From contig CAZMTA010000006.1 of assembly GCA_964569085.1 (NCBI GenBank), forward strand, positions 62,001-126,000: 64,000 nt of DNA, given 5' to 3'. Each line of letters begins with the position of its first letter. Position 1 is the stretch's first letter. The translations under genes were made by a program, and so were the position numbers. Of the stretch, positions 42,972 to 51,515 are shown piece by piece. The notes below the pieces were generated by a model that worked only from the letters and a program-made list of their open reading frames with translations, was not told where the DNA came from and made no database searches. The DNA comes from JAJCZZ01 sp964569085 (lineage in GTDB: Bacteria > Gemmatimonadota > Gemmatimonadetes > Longimicrobiales > Gaopeijiaceae).

Positions 42972-43826
42972 ATGTACGCGCTCCGCGAGGCCCTCGCCGC
43001 CTTCCGCCGCGCGCCGGTCCTGACCGGCCTCAGCGCCGCCATGGTGGGGCTGGCCCTCTTCGTGGTGGGGCTCTTCGGGCTGGCCACCTTCAACCTCCGC
43101 CTGGCGCTCTCGGCCATCGAGGAGCGCGTGGAGGTGGTGGTGTACCTGCGGGACGACGCCCGCCAGAGCGAGATCGACCTGGCCCAGCGGGAGCTGGGCG
43201 ACCTCCCGGAGGTCCAGCGCGCCGACTACGTGTCCAAGCGCGAGGCGCTGGCCCGGGCCCAGGAGGACCTCCCGGAGTTCGGGGAGCTCTTCGCCGGAGC
43301 CGGGGTGAACCCCCTGCCCCAGTCCCTCGAGCTGGAGCTGCGCCCCGGGGCCCGGAACCAGGCGTCGGTGGAAGCCATCGCCGAGCACGCCGAGGCCTAT
43401 CCCTTCGTGGAGGAGGTCCGCTACGGCCGGGAGTGGGTGGACAAGCTCTTCACCCTCCGCCGGGTGGGAGCGGCCACCACCGCCGTCCTGGGCGCCTCCT
43501 TCTTCCTGGTGGCGGCCCTCATCATCGGCACGGCGCTCCGGATCGCCATCCACGCCCGCCGGGACGAGATCTACATCATGCGCCTGGTGGGCGCCCGGAA
43601 CTCGTTCATCCGACGGCCCTTCCTCCTGGAGGGCGCCATGGCGGGCGTCCTGGGCGGGCTCCTGGCCTGGCTCCTGACCTACGCCGTCTACCGCATCGTC
43701 TACGCCTACCTCTTCGCCGTGGCCTGGATTCCCGGGAGCTGGGTGCTGGGCGGGCTGGCCGCCGGCGGCGTCTTCGGGGCGCTGGCCAGCGGCCTCGCCA
43801 TCCGGCGGCACCTGCGGAGGGTGTGA
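42972..43826 (+). CDS. ftsX: Cell division protein FtsX
   Basis: Permease-like partner of FtsE with four transmembrane helices: one at about residues 18-42, an extracellular loop (VEVVVYLRDDARQSEI, the FtsX ectodomain) to about 170, then helices near 172-195, 215-240 and 255-277. The loop normally recruits an EnvC/PcsB-type hydrolase regulator. 284 aa. Its stop overlaps the GTG of the EnvC-like gene by four bases (GTGA), so the complex is translationally coupled. Confidence 0.95.
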   Translation: MYALREALAAFRRAPVLTGLSAAMVGLALFVVGLFGLATFNLRLALSAIEERVEVVVYLRDDARQSEIDLAQRELGDLPEVQRADYVSKREALARAQEDLPEFGELFAGAGVNPLPQSLELELRPGARNQASVEAIAEHAEAYPFVEEVRYGREWVDKLFTLRRVGAATTAVLGASFFLVAALIIGTALRIAIHARRDEIYIMRLVGARNSFIRRPFLLEGAMAGVLGGLLAWLLTYAVYRIVYAYLFAVAWIPGSWVLGGLAAGGVFGALASGLAIRRHLRRV

Positions 43827-45094
43827 GCGTGGGCGCGTCGTCCGGCCCCGGCGCTCCCCTCCCGGTCCGGCTCCTCCCGCGGGTCCTCCTGGCCGCGGCG
43901 CTCCTCCTGGGCGCGCCGCTGGCGTCCGGGGGCCCGGGCCTGGCGGCCCAGGACCCGGACATCCGCACGGAGATCCTGGAGAGCCGGCGGCGCCTGGAGG
44001 AGATCCGGGCCGAGCGCGCCCGCCTCCAGCAGGAGATGAGCGACGTGCGCATCCGCGTCCGCGACCTCTCCTCGGAGCTGGCCAACGTCGAGCGCCGTCT
44101 CTCGGCCACCCGCTCCGTCCTGGCGGAGATCGAGTTCCAGGTGGAGGCCACGGCCGACCAGATCGAGGCCACCACCGTGGAGCTGGTCCGCACCCGGGAG
44201 CGGCTGTCCGAGGGTCGGGCCACCCTGAGCCGGCGCCTGCGGGACATCTACAAGATGGGGCCCCTCCACACCGTGCGGGTCCTGTTGGGCGCCACCTCCT
44301 TCACCGACCTCCTCAACCGGTACCGCTACCTCCAGCGCGTGGCCTCCTTCGACCGCGCCCTGGTGGACCGGGTCACCGACCTGGAGGTGGAGCTCACCGA
44401 CCAGGACCGGGAGCTCCAGCAGCGCATGAGCGAGCTCGGCACGCTGCGGCAGTCCCGCCTGGGCGAGGTCGCGGAGCTCCGTGCCGTCGAGCAGGAGCGC
44501 CAGGCCACCCTGCAGGAGTTCCGCTCCCAGGAGCGCCGCGCCCAGACGCGCCTGGAGCAGCTCGAGGCCGACGAGGCCCGCATGACCTCGCTCATCGGCG
44601 ACCTGGAGCGGCGACGCCTGGAGGCCGAGCGCGCCCGGGCCGCCGGTCCGGGTCGGGGACGCGGCCCCTCCACCTTGACCGGGTCCGACGCCGGCGCCCT
44701 GGACTGGCCCCTGGAGGGTCAGCTCATCTACCGGTTCGGCCGGGAGCAGCGCCCCAACGGCCTGGTCCTGCGCTGGAACGGGATCGGGATCGCCGCCCCC
44801 ACCGGGAGCCCCGTGCGGGCGGTCCGCTCCGGGCGCGTCGTCCTGGCCGGACCCTTCGAGGGGTACGGACCCACGGTGGTCCTGAGCCACGGGGACGGCT
44901 TCTACACCCTCTACCTGTACCTGGAGGACATCGGGGTGGTGGAGGGGCGGGACGTGGAGGCGGGTCAGGTGGTGGGCACCGTCGGCGGCGCCGACACCCC
45001 CGAGGGCCCCCACGTCGAGTTCCAGATCCGGGCCCCGGTGGACGGAGGCTCGCCCCAGGCCCAGGACCCGCTCCGCTGGCTCCGACCCCGATGA
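43823..45094 (+). CDS. envC: EnvC-like coiled-coil protein with a degenerate LytM (M23) domain
   Basis: Predicted FtsEX-regulated amidase activator. A signal peptide is followed by a coiled-coil from about residue 45 to 275 (ILESRRRLEEIRAERARLQQEM and similar heptads), a short linker and a LytM domain at about 300-423. The LytM zinc site is broken: the usual HxGxD reads WNGIG, the HxH of the TxYxHL loop reads TLYLYLE, and the last HxH reads HVE; only SHGDG keeps its histidine. Loss of these residues is known in EnvC and NlpD, which activate amidases instead of cutting. GTG start overlaps ftsX. Confidence 0.88.
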   Translation: MSVGASSGPGAPLPVRLLPRVLLAAALLLGAPLASGGPGLAAQDPDIRTEILESRRRLEEIRAERARLQQEMSDVRIRVRDLSSELANVERRLSATRSVLAEIEFQVEATADQIEATTVELVRTRERLSEGRATLSRRLRDIYKMGPLHTVRVLLGATSFTDLLNRYRYLQRVASFDRALVDRVTDLEVELTDQDRELQQRMSELGTLRQSRLGEVAELRAVEQERQATLQEFRSQERRAQTRLEQLEADEARMTSLIGDLERRRLEAERARAAGPGRGRGPSTLTGSDAGALDWPLEGQLIYRFGREQRPNGLVLRWNGIGIAAPTGSPVRAVRSGRVVLAGPFEGYGPTVVLSHGDGFYTLYLYLEDIGVVEGRDVEAGQVVGTVGGADTPEGPHVEFQIRAPVDGGSPQAQDPLRWLRPR

Positions 45095-45128
45095 CCGCCA
45101 CGACCGCTCCGACCGCTCCGACGGCACC

Positions 45129-46301
45129 ATGATCCGACTCCACGACGTCGCGGGCCACGAGAAGGCCCGCCACTCCCTCGCCCGGGCCCACGCCGGGGCC
45201 GGGCTGCCCTCGTCCCTCCTCTTCCACGGGCCGCGGGGGGTCGGGAAGCAGCGGCTGGCCCTCTGGACCGGCCAGCTCCAGCTCTGCGAGTCCCCGGGGC
45301 CCGAGGGCCCGTGCGGCGCGTGCCGGGGCTGCAGGCTGGCGCTGGGGCTGGAGCACCCGGACCTCCACTGGTTCTTCCCCCTCCCCCGCCCCAAGGGCGT
45401 GAGCGGGGACCGCCTGGCCGACGCCCTGGAGAGCGCGCGGATCGAGGAGTTGGAGGAGCTCCGGAAGGAGCCGCTGCGCCCGAGCCTCGGCGACGAGCTC
45501 CGGGGGCTGTACCTGGGCATCGTCGAGAACGTCCGCCGGAAAGCGCTTCAGGCGCCCACCATGGCCCCGGTGCAGGTCTTCGTCCTGGCCGACGCCGAGC
45601 TCATGGTGCCCCAGGAGTCGAGCCCCGAGGCCGCCAACGCCCTCCTGAAGCTCCTGGAGGAGCCGCCCCGGCAGACCCGCCTCATCCTCACGTCGTCGGA
45701 GCCGGGGCGTCTCCTGCCGACGATCCGCTCCCGCTCGGTGCCGCTCCACCTGTCGCCCCTGGGGCGGGACCGGGTCGCCGGCTTCCTCCGGGAGCACGGC
45801 GACGCCGACGCCGAGGCGGCGGAGCGCGCCGCGCTCCTGGGCCAGGGATCCATCGGCCGGGCCCTGGGCTTCCTCCCCGACGGAGCCGAACCGGGCCCCC
45901 TGGACGCCCTCCGCGGCGACGCGCTGCAGATCGTCGAAGCGGCCCTGGCCGACGGACGGGCGGCGGGGTACGGCGTGGCGCTGGCGCAGTCCTCGTCCAA
46001 GGCCCGCCGGCTCGTGGGCCTCTTCGGGTTCGTGGAGGAGCTCCTCCGGGACGTGTCGGCGCTGGCCGCCGGGGCGGACGACGCGCTCCTCCACCCCGAC
46101 CTGGCGGAGCGGCTCGGGCGACGCGTCCGGGGCGCGGCGGTCGAGCCCGCCGACGCCGCCGGCGCGCTCCTGGCCGCCGAGGAGGCCCGGGAGCTGGCCC
46201 GGGGGAACGTGAACCCCCAGCTCATCCTCTCGGGGCTGGTGCGGGAGCTCCGGGGCGCCCTGCGGCCCCGCCGCGTCCCCACCGCCGCGGAGGCCCGGTG
46301 A
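45129..46301 (+). CDS. holB: DNA polymerase III delta' subunit / AAA clamp-loader protein
   Basis: Clamp-loader subunit of the replicase. Walker A GPRGVGKQ, cysteines CGACRGCR of the zinc module, ANALLKLLEEPP (conserved delta'/tau helix) and TIRSRSVPL in the sensor 1/SRC region. 390 aa. It starts 34 bases after the envC gene and overlaps moaC by four bases (GTGA). Loss of a clean SRC motif (IRSRS) fits delta' rather than gamma/tau. Confidence 0.9.
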   Translation: MIRLHDVAGHEKARHSLARAHAGAGLPSSLLFHGPRGVGKQRLALWTGQLQLCESPGPEGPCGACRGCRLALGLEHPDLHWFFPLPRPKGVSGDRLADALESARIEELEELRKEPLRPSLGDELRGLYLGIVENVRRKALQAPTMAPVQVFVLADAELMVPQESSPEAANALLKLLEEPPRQTRLILTSSEPGRLLPTIRSRSVPLHLSPLGRDRVAGFLREHGDADAEAAERAALLGQGSIGRALGFLPDGAEPGPLDALRGDALQIVEAALADGRAAGYGVALAQSSSKARRLVGLFGFVEELLRDVSALAAGADDALLHPDLAERLGRRVRGAAVEPADAAGALLAAEEARELARGNVNPQLILSGLVRELRGALRPRRVPTAAEAR

Positions 46302-46792
46302 GCGGGCGGGACGACGGGCTCACCCACCTCGACGAGGAGGGGCGGGCCCGGATGGTGGACGTGGGCGGCAAGGAGGCCACCCGCCGCGTGGCCCGGGCGG
46401 AGGGGCGCATCGTCATGGAGCCGGAGACGCTCCGCCGGATCCGGGAGGGCGCCACCGACAAGGGGGACGTCCTCCAGGTGGCGGAGCTGGCGGGGATCAT
46501 GGGCGGGAAGCGCACCGCCGACCTCGTGCCCCTCTGCCACCAGCTCCCCGGGGCCTCGGTGGAGGTGGCGCTGGAGCTGGACGACGCCCTCCCCGGCGTC
46601 CGCGCCCGGGCCACGGCCCGCTACACCGGGCGCACCGGTGTGGAGATGGAGGCCCTGACCGCCGTCTCGGTGGCCCTCCTCACCGTCTACGACATGGTGA
46701 AGGCCGTCGACCGGGGCATGCGCATCGAGGGAATCCGCCTCCTCGCCAAGGAGGGCGGCGCCAGCGGCTCGTGGAGCGTCGACGGGGGCTGA
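46298..46792 (+). CDS. moaC: Cyclic pyranopterin monophosphate synthase
   Basis: Second step of molybdenum cofactor synthesis. Motifs: MVDVGGKEATRR at the start, LCHQLPGASVEV, TGRTGVEMEALTAVSVALLTVYDM and VKAVDRGM, ending LLAKEGG. 164 aa with a GTG start overlapping holB. No other moa, moe or mob genes occur in this window, so it is a stand-alone member. Confidence 0.95.
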   Translation: MSGRDDGLTHLDEEGRARMVDVGGKEATRRVARAEGRIVMEPETLRRIREGATDKGDVLQVAELAGIMGGKRTADLVPLCHQLPGASVEVALELDDALPGVRARATARYTGRTGVEMEALTAVSVALLTVYDMVKAVDRGMRIEGIRLLAKEGGASGSWSVDGG

Positions 46793-46816
46793 CCCCGGCA
46801 GGTGGTCCCGCGGACC

Positions 46817-46845
46817 GGCGGGGCGCCGCGCTCGGAGCGCCCGCC
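46817..46845. terminator. Hairpin between convergent moaC and the transglycosylase gene
   Basis: GGCGGGGCGC (46817-46826) pairs with GCGCCCGCC (46837-46845) with one bulge, in the 67-base gap between the two convergent stops. No T tract on either side. Confidence 0.4.
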
Positions 46846-46859
46846 CGCCCTCGCCCGGG

Positions 46860-48077
46860 TCAGCCGCCCCGACGGACGCTGGGCGCCACCGGCACCACCA
46901 GGCGCTGCCCGATCTGGAGGTAGCGCGCCCGCACCGTGGGGTTGGCCGCCTCCAGGTCCCGCACCGGCACCCCGTAGCGCCGGGCGACGTGGCTCAGCGT
47001 CTCGCCGGGCCGCACCCGGTGCTCCACGAAGGTCACCCGCTCCGACGGCGGGATGGCGGCGTAGTTCCTCCGGAAGACGAAGCCGTGCCCCGGGGGCACC
47101 CGGACGAGCATCTCCCGGCCCGGCGGGGTGATGCCCCGGACCAGCTCGGGGTTGAGCCGCTGGATCTCCGCCTCGGAGGTCTCGGCGGCCCGGGCCACCA
47201 CGTCCAGCGTCGTGGCGTCGGGGACCACGACCTCGTCGAAGGCGAAGCCCACCGGCGTCGCCAGCGGCCCGAAGCCGTGGGCCTCGGGGCGGCTCGCCAG
47301 CTCGGCCGCCGCGAAGAGCTTGGGCACGAAGTCCCGGGTCTCCCGGGGCATGTGGGGGCGGAGCTCCCACCAGAGGGAGTCGGTGCGCGGGGCCAGGGGC
47401 GCGTGGCGATCCAGCAGCCGCTCGATCCGGCCCGGCCCGGCGTTGTAGGCCGACAACGCCAGGAACCACGAGCCGAAGCGCGCCCGCAGGTCCTGGAGGT
47501 AGGCCGTGGCCGCCCCGGTGGACTTGAACGGGTTCCGGCGCTCGTCCACCAGCGGGTCGATGCCCATGCCGAAGCCCCGGGCCGTGGGCGCCATGAACTG
47601 CCAGAGCCCCACCGCGGACGCCGAGCTGACGGCCCGGGGGCTGTACCCGCTCTCGATGATGGGGAGGTAGCGGAGCGTGCGGGGGAGCCCCCGCTCCTCC
47701 AGCGCGGCGTCCACGGTCGGGGAGAAGGAGCCCATCCGCTCCAGGTAGACCGGGAACCAGCTGGATCCCCGGCCGGTCCAGAAGGCCACCCATCGGTCCA
47801 CCTCGGCGCGGAACTCCGGGTGGCGCAGCATGGGCGAGGCGAGGAGCTCGTCCACCACCGGATCCGGCGGGGGCACGTCCATCCCCACCAGCGCCTCGTC
47901 CAGGGCCGGCCGCTCCACGGACACGGGCGGCGCCGGGAGCGTCCCCGGCGGGGTCGGGGGCGCGGCGGTGCAGGCTCCCAGCAGCGCGGCGACCGCGGCC
48001 GCGGCCAGCGCCCCCGGGACGCGGCGCCGCCGTCGGATGGCCGTCCTCGTCCCCGTCGCCCCCGTCGTCGTCCTCAT
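46860..48077 (-). CDS. Membrane-bound lytic transglycosylase (MltD type) with C-terminal LysM
   Basis: Peptidoglycan-cleaving lipoprotein, 405 aa. A basic N-terminus leads to the lipobox LLGAC. The family-1 SLT domain shows the catalytic Glu in LPIIESGYSPRAVSSASAVG, then LWQFMAPTARGFG and the AYNAGPGRI motif. One LysM is clear at the end (HRVRPGETLSHVARRYGVPVRDLEAAN), and a weaker LysM-like segment with a different start (VVVPDATTLDVVARAAETS) lies before it. MltD usually has two LysM repeats. Transcribed separately from moaC, which converges on it. Confidence 0.93.
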   Translation of the reverse strand: MRTTTGATGTRTAIRRRRRVPGALAAAAVAALLGACTAAPPTPPGTLPAPPVSVERPALDEALVGMDVPPPDPVVDELLASPMLRHPEFRAEVDRWVAFWTGRGSSWFPVYLERMGSFSPTVDAALEERGLPRTLRYLPIIESGYSPRAVSSASAVGLWQFMAPTARGFGMGIDPLVDERRNPFKSTGAATAYLQDLRARFGSWFLALSAYNAGPGRIERLLDRHAPLAPRTDSLWWELRPHMPRETRDFVPKLFAAAELASRPEAHGFGPLATPVGFAFDEVVVPDATTLDVVARAAETSEAEIQRLNPELVRGITPPGREMLVRVPPGHGFVFRRNYAAIPPSERVTFVEHRVRPGETLSHVARRYGVPVRDLEAANPTVRARYLQIGQRLVVPVAPSVRRGG

Positions 48078-48129
48078 CGTCCCCCCCGTCCTCGTCCGTC
48101 CCCGTCGATCCGTCCGCGCCGCCCGTCTC

Positions 48130-49245
48130 TCAGGCCAGGAGCTCGTCCACGGCCGCCAGCAGGCGGCTGACGCTCTGCCCCGTGGCGCCGGAGCCCATGA
48201 GCCCGATGCGCCAGATCTTGCCGGCCGCAGGCCCCAGACCGCCCCCGACCTCGATGGCGTGCTCCTCCAGGAGCCGCCGTCGGAGCGCGCCCTCGTCGAC
48301 GCCTTCGGGGAGCGCCGCCGAGGTGAGCTGGGGCAGCCGGTGGCCCTCCTGGGCGAAGAGCGAGAAGCCCCGCTCCACCAGCTCCTCCTGCAGCTGCTTC
48401 CCGACCCGCGCGTGCCGGTCGAAGCGCTCCTCCAGCCCCTCCTCCTCCAGGAGCACGAGCCCCTCGTGGAGGGCGTACATCATGTTGATGGGCGCCGTGT
48501 GGTGGTACTTCCGCGTGGCGCCCTCTCCCACGTAGTCCGCCAGGAGGCCCGCGTCCAGGTACCAGCTCTGGCACGGCGTCTCCCGGGTCCGGATCCGCTC
48601 CACGGCCCGCTCCGAGAAGGAGATGGGGGCCAACCCCGGCGGCACGCCCAGGCACTTCTGGGTGCCCGAGTAGGCCACGTCCACCCCGTTGGCGTCCAGC
48701 TCCACCGGGATCCCCCCCAGCGAGGTCACCGTGTCCACCACGAAGAGGGTGTCGGTTCCCGCCAGGTACGACCCGATCTCCTCCAGCGGCTGGCGCACCC
48801 CGGTGGAGGTCTCGGCGTGGACCACCGCCAGCACGCGCGCCTCCGGGTACTGCCGGTGGGCCTCGATGAGCGCCTCGGGATCCACGATGCGACCCCACTC
48901 CGCCTCCACCGGGACCACCCCGGCGCCCATGCGCCGGGCCATCTCGGTGAGCCGTCCGCCGAAGACCCCGTTGATGCCCACGATGGCCGTGTCGCCGGGC
49001 TCCAGGAGGTTGGCCATGGCCGCCTCCTGCGCCGCCGAGCCCGTGCCCGAGACCGGGAAGGTCAGCTCGTTGTCCGTCCCGAAGACCCGCCGCAGACGGG
49101 CGTTGACGTCGTCCATGACGGCCAGGAACTGGGGATCCAGGTGCCCCACGGTGGTCCGGCCCAGAGCTTCCAGGATCCGGGGATGGACCGGCGAGGGGCC
49201 GGGGCCGAGGAGGAGGCGGGGCTCGATGGGGAAAGGTGCGGTCAT
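48130..49245 (-). CDS. Class V aminotransferase, alanine-glyoxylate / serine-pyruvate type
   Basis: PLP enzyme of the PucG/SGAT/AGAT branch, 371 aa. Starts LLGPGPSPVHPRI, has VSGTGSAAQEAAMANL, HAETSTGV, VDTVTSLGG and the PLP lysine in YSGTQKCLGVPPGL, then HHTAPINMMYALHEGL and a terminal RIGLMGSG. These fit the alanine-glyoxylate/serine-glyoxylate enzymes; substrate choice cannot be read. It follows guaB by 65 bases on the same strand, with a hairpin between. Confidence 0.92.
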   Translation of the reverse strand: MTAPFPIEPRLLLGPGPSPVHPRILEALGRTTVGHLDPQFLAVMDDVNARLRRVFGTDNELTFPVSGTGSAAQEAAMANLLEPGDTAIVGINGVFGGRLTEMARRMGAGVVPVEAEWGRIVDPEALIEAHRQYPEARVLAVVHAETSTGVRQPLEEIGSYLAGTDTLFVVDTVTSLGGIPVELDANGVDVAYSGTQKCLGVPPGLAPISFSERAVERIRTRETPCQSWYLDAGLLADYVGEGATRKYHHTAPINMMYALHEGLVLLEEEGLEERFDRHARVGKQLQEELVERGFSLFAQEGHRLPQLTSAALPEGVDEGALRRRLLEEHAIEVGGGLGPAAGKIWRIGLMGSGATGQSVSRLLAAVDELLA

Positions 49246-49265
49246 GGCGGCGCGCTCCGGTGCGG

Positions 49266-49291
49266 GCCGACGCGCCGGTCGGCGCGTCGGC
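49266..49291 (-). terminator. Hairpin after guaB
   Basis: GCCGACGCGCC (49266-49276) pairs perfectly with GGCGCGTCGGC (49281-49291), 11 bp with a GGTC tetraloop. It stands 20 bases after the guaB stop on the minus strand, ahead of the aminotransferase gene. No T tract, so partial termination or mRNA protection are both possible. Confidence 0.6.
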
Positions 49292-49310
49292 GGGTTCGGG
49301 TCAGGGGCGG

Positions 49311-50780
49311 TCAGAGGTGGTAGTTCGGGGCTTCCCGCGTGATGGTCACGTCGTGGGGGTGGGACTCCTTCAGGCCCCCCGACGTGATGCGGTTGAAGCG
49401 GGCGTTGGCCCGGAGGTCGGCGAGGTCGGTTGCGCCGCAGTAGCCCATGCCGGACCGGAGCCCGCCCACGAGCTGGTAGACCACGTCGCTGACCGGGCCC
49501 TTGTAGGGCACCCGGGCCTCGATGCCCTCGGGCACGAACTTCCGCTCGTCCTCCTGGAAGTAGCGGTCGGCGGAGCCCTCCTCCATGGCGGAGAGGGAGC
49601 CCATCCCCCGGACGGTCTTGAAGCGGCGGCCCTCCAGGAGGAAGCTCTCCCCGGGGGACTCGTCGGTGCCGGCGAACATGGAGCCCATCATGACGGTGTG
49701 GGCACCGGCGGCCAGCGCCTTCACGATGTCGCCGGAGTACCGGATCCCGCCGTCGGCGATGACGGGCAGGTCCGGGTCCACGCCGTCCACCGCGTCCATC
49801 ACCGCGGTGAGCTGGGGCAGCCCCACCCCGGTCACGACCCGGGTGGTGCAGATGGAGCCGGGGCCGACACCGACCTTCACGGCGTCCACGCCCCGCTCGG
49901 CCAGCGCCCGGGCTCCCTCGGTGGTGCCCACGTTCCCGCCCACGAGCTGGACGTCGGGGAAGGCCTCGCGCATGCGCGCCACGGCGTCGAGCACGCCCTG
50001 GGAGTGCCCGTGGGCCGTGTCCACGACCAGCACGTCCACCCCGGCCTCCACGAGGCGCTCGGCGCGGCCCACGTCGGCGTTGGAGGCTCCGACGGCGGCG
50101 CCCACCCGGAGGCGGCCGTGCTCGTCCTTGCAGGCGTCGGGGTACTGCCGCCGCTTGAAGATGTCCTTCACCGTGATGAGGCCGCGGAGGTCCCCGTTGC
50201 CGTCCACGACGGGAAGCTTCTCGATGCGGTGCTCGTGGAGGAGCGCCTCCGCCTCCTCCAGCGTGGTGCCGACGGGGACGGTGACCAGGTCCTCCGAGGT
50301 CATGACCGCGCGGATGGGCTGGTCCAGCTCCGTCTCGAACTGGAGGTCCCGGTTCGTCACGATCCCCACCAGGCGCTTGCCGTCCTCCACGATGGGCACG
50401 CCGCTGATGCTGAACTGCGCCATGAGGCGGTGGGCGTCCCGGAGGGTCGAGTCGGCGGTGAGCGTGATGGGGTTCATGATCATCCCGCTCTCCGAGCGCT
50501 TCACCCGGTCCACCTCCTCCGCCTGCCGGTCGGGGGAGAGGTTCTTGTGGACGATCCCGATCCCTCCCTCCCGGGCCATCTGGATGGCCATGCGGGACTC
50601 GGTGACCGTGTCCATGGCCGCCGAGACCAGGGGGATCTTCACGTGGATCGCCCGGGTGATGCGGGACGAGATGTCGGTGTCCCGGGGATGGACCCGGGAG
50701 TGCCCCGGAATGAGGAGGACGTCGTCGAAGGTGAGCGCTTCGGCGACGATGTGTTCGCGTCGGCTGGAGCCGTTGGTCAT
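49311..50780 (-). CDS. guaB: Inosine-5'-monophosphate dehydrogenase
   Basis: Oxidises IMP to XMP, the committed step to GMP. Features: TFDDVLLIPGHS at the start, two CBS domains at about residues 95-215, VVDTAHGH, the catalytic Cys in GVGPGSICTTRVVTGVG, ADGGIRYSGD and the flap YKGPVSDVVYQLVGGLR. 489 aa from the ATG at 50778-50780; the frame is open to 50933 but only through the structured leader. A TTGACC-N17-TACACT promoter lies 125 bases upstream and the leader folds into two strong hairpins, so expression is probably controlled after initiation. Confidence 0.97.
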   Translation of the reverse strand: MTNGSSRREHIVAEALTFDDVLLIPGHSRVHPRDTDISSRITRAIHVKIPLVSAAMDTVTESRMAIQMAREGGIGIVHKNLSPDRQAEEVDRVKRSESGMIMNPITLTADSTLRDAHRLMAQFSISGVPIVEDGKRLVGIVTNRDLQFETELDQPIRAVMTSEDLVTVPVGTTLEEAEALLHEHRIEKLPVVDGNGDLRGLITVKDIFKRRQYPDACKDEHGRLRVGAAVGASNADVGRAERLVEAGVDVLVVDTAHGHSQGVLDAVARMREAFPDVQLVGGNVGTTEGARALAERGVDAVKVGVGPGSICTTRVVTGVGLPQLTAVMDAVDGVDPDLPVIADGGIRYSGDIVKALAAGAHTVMMGSMFAGTDESPGESFLLEGRRFKTVRGMGSLSAMEEGSADRYFQEDERKFVPEGIEARVPYKGPVSDVVYQLVGGLRSGMGYCGATDLADLRANARFNRITSGGLKESHPHDVTITREAPNYHL

Positions 50781-50788
50781 GGGAAGCT

Positions 50789-50865
50789 GCGTCGTGGGTG
50801 GAGGGCCCCCTTGCACGACGCGCCCGCCTTCCCGGGCGTCCGACGTGGACGGAAGGGAAGCGGGC
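50789..50865 (-). promoter_or_regulatory. Structured 5' leader of guaB (two adjoining hairpins)
   Basis: Hairpin 1: GCCCGC-TTCCC (50822-50833, one extra C) with GGGAAGCGGGC (50855-50865), enclosing CGTCC/GGACG (50837-50841, 50847-50851). Hairpin 2: GCGTCGTG (50789-50796) with CACGACGC (50814-50821). Hairpin 2 ends eight bases before the ATG and there is no ribosome-binding site. It resembles no riboswitch class I can name; attenuation or a protein-binding leader are options. Confidence 0.5.
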
Positions 50866-50904
50866 GCGGGGGCCGGCTGCGGAGCACCGTTCGTACCATG
50901 TGAG

Positions 50905-50933
50905 AGTGTATCCCCGGGGCCGGGGATGGTCAA
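50905..50933 (-). promoter_or_regulatory. Housekeeping-type promoter for guaB
   Basis: Minus strand TTGACC (50933-50928), 17 bases, TACACT (50910-50905). Predicted start near 50898, giving a leader of nearly 120 bases. Confidence 0.65.
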
Positions 50934-50959
50934 CGCGACCCCCCGGATCCCCGCGGGCG

Positions 50960-51457
50960 TCAGCTCCCGGGCTCGCCGCCGGTGTCGCCGGGGCCGGGGG
51001 GCCGGGATCGGGTGCGCGGCTTCGCCGCCGACGTGCCCCCGGCGCCCCGGGCTCCCGGCGCCGGGCTCCCCCCGCGCGCGGGGCTCGTGCCGTCCTCGAC
51101 GGCTCGTGCGCGGTCCTTCCCCGGCGCGGACGCCGCGCCCTCCCCCTCCTCGGGCACGTCCAGGGCCTGGTTCAGGTCCGAGAGGATCTGCTTCCCCGCG
51201 GACGACACCCCGCTCAGAACCCGATCCGCGGCGGAGATCAGCTGGAAGGCCTCCCGGATCGTGTTGGGGCTCACGGCCTTCCGCCGGAGCTTGTCCTCCA
51301 GGCTCTCGGCGAACTTCTGCAGCCCCGTGGCTTCCACCGGCTCGGTGCCGGCGTATTTCGACTCGAGGAACTCGATGAAGTCCAGGACCTGGTAGACCTG
51401 CTCGTCGGGCAGGCTCTCGATTCGGCGCAGGAGGCGCTGGCGCAGGGCGTCGTGCAT
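50960..51457 (-). CDS. Small unknown protein with a DUF2281-like helical N-terminus
   Basis: 165 aa. The first ~45 residues (LRRIESLPDEQVYQVLDFIEFLESKYAG) resemble the helix of DUF2281-type proteins, sometimes found with toxin-antitoxin loci. The middle is helical (LQKFAESLEDKLRRK, TIREAFQLISAADRVLSGV); the last ~60 residues are Gly/Pro/Ser/Arg-rich and probably disordered. ATG at 51455-51457 with GGAG five bases upstream. It has its own promoter and no toxin partner is visible. Function unknown. Confidence 0.7.
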   Translation of the reverse strand: MHDALRQRLLRRIESLPDEQVYQVLDFIEFLESKYAGTEPVEATGLQKFAESLEDKLRRKAVSPNTIREAFQLISAADRVLSGVSSAGKQILSDLNQALDVPEEGEGAASAPGKDRARAVEDGTSPARGGSPAPGARGAGGTSAAKPRTRSRPPGPGDTGGEPGS

Positions 51458-51486
51458 GGGATCTCCGGGGGTTCGTGTGCTACTGG

Positions 51487-51515
51487 AGTGTACGACGAGG
51501 GGGTCCGGACCCCAA
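51487..51515 (-). promoter_or_regulatory. Housekeeping-type promoter for the 165-aa protein gene
   Basis: Minus strand TTGGGG (51515-51510), 17 bases, TACACT (51492-51487), the same -10 box as guaB. Predicted leader about 23 bases with a GGAG ribosome site. Confidence 0.5.

Noticed and set aside
43823..45094. EnvC-like protein as an active M23 endopeptidase
   Set aside because: Most zinc ligands of the LytM site are substituted.
45098..45125. Short direct repeats of CGACCGCTC-type sequence before holB
   Set aside because: Only two to three short copies in a GC-rich gap; nothing beyond chance.
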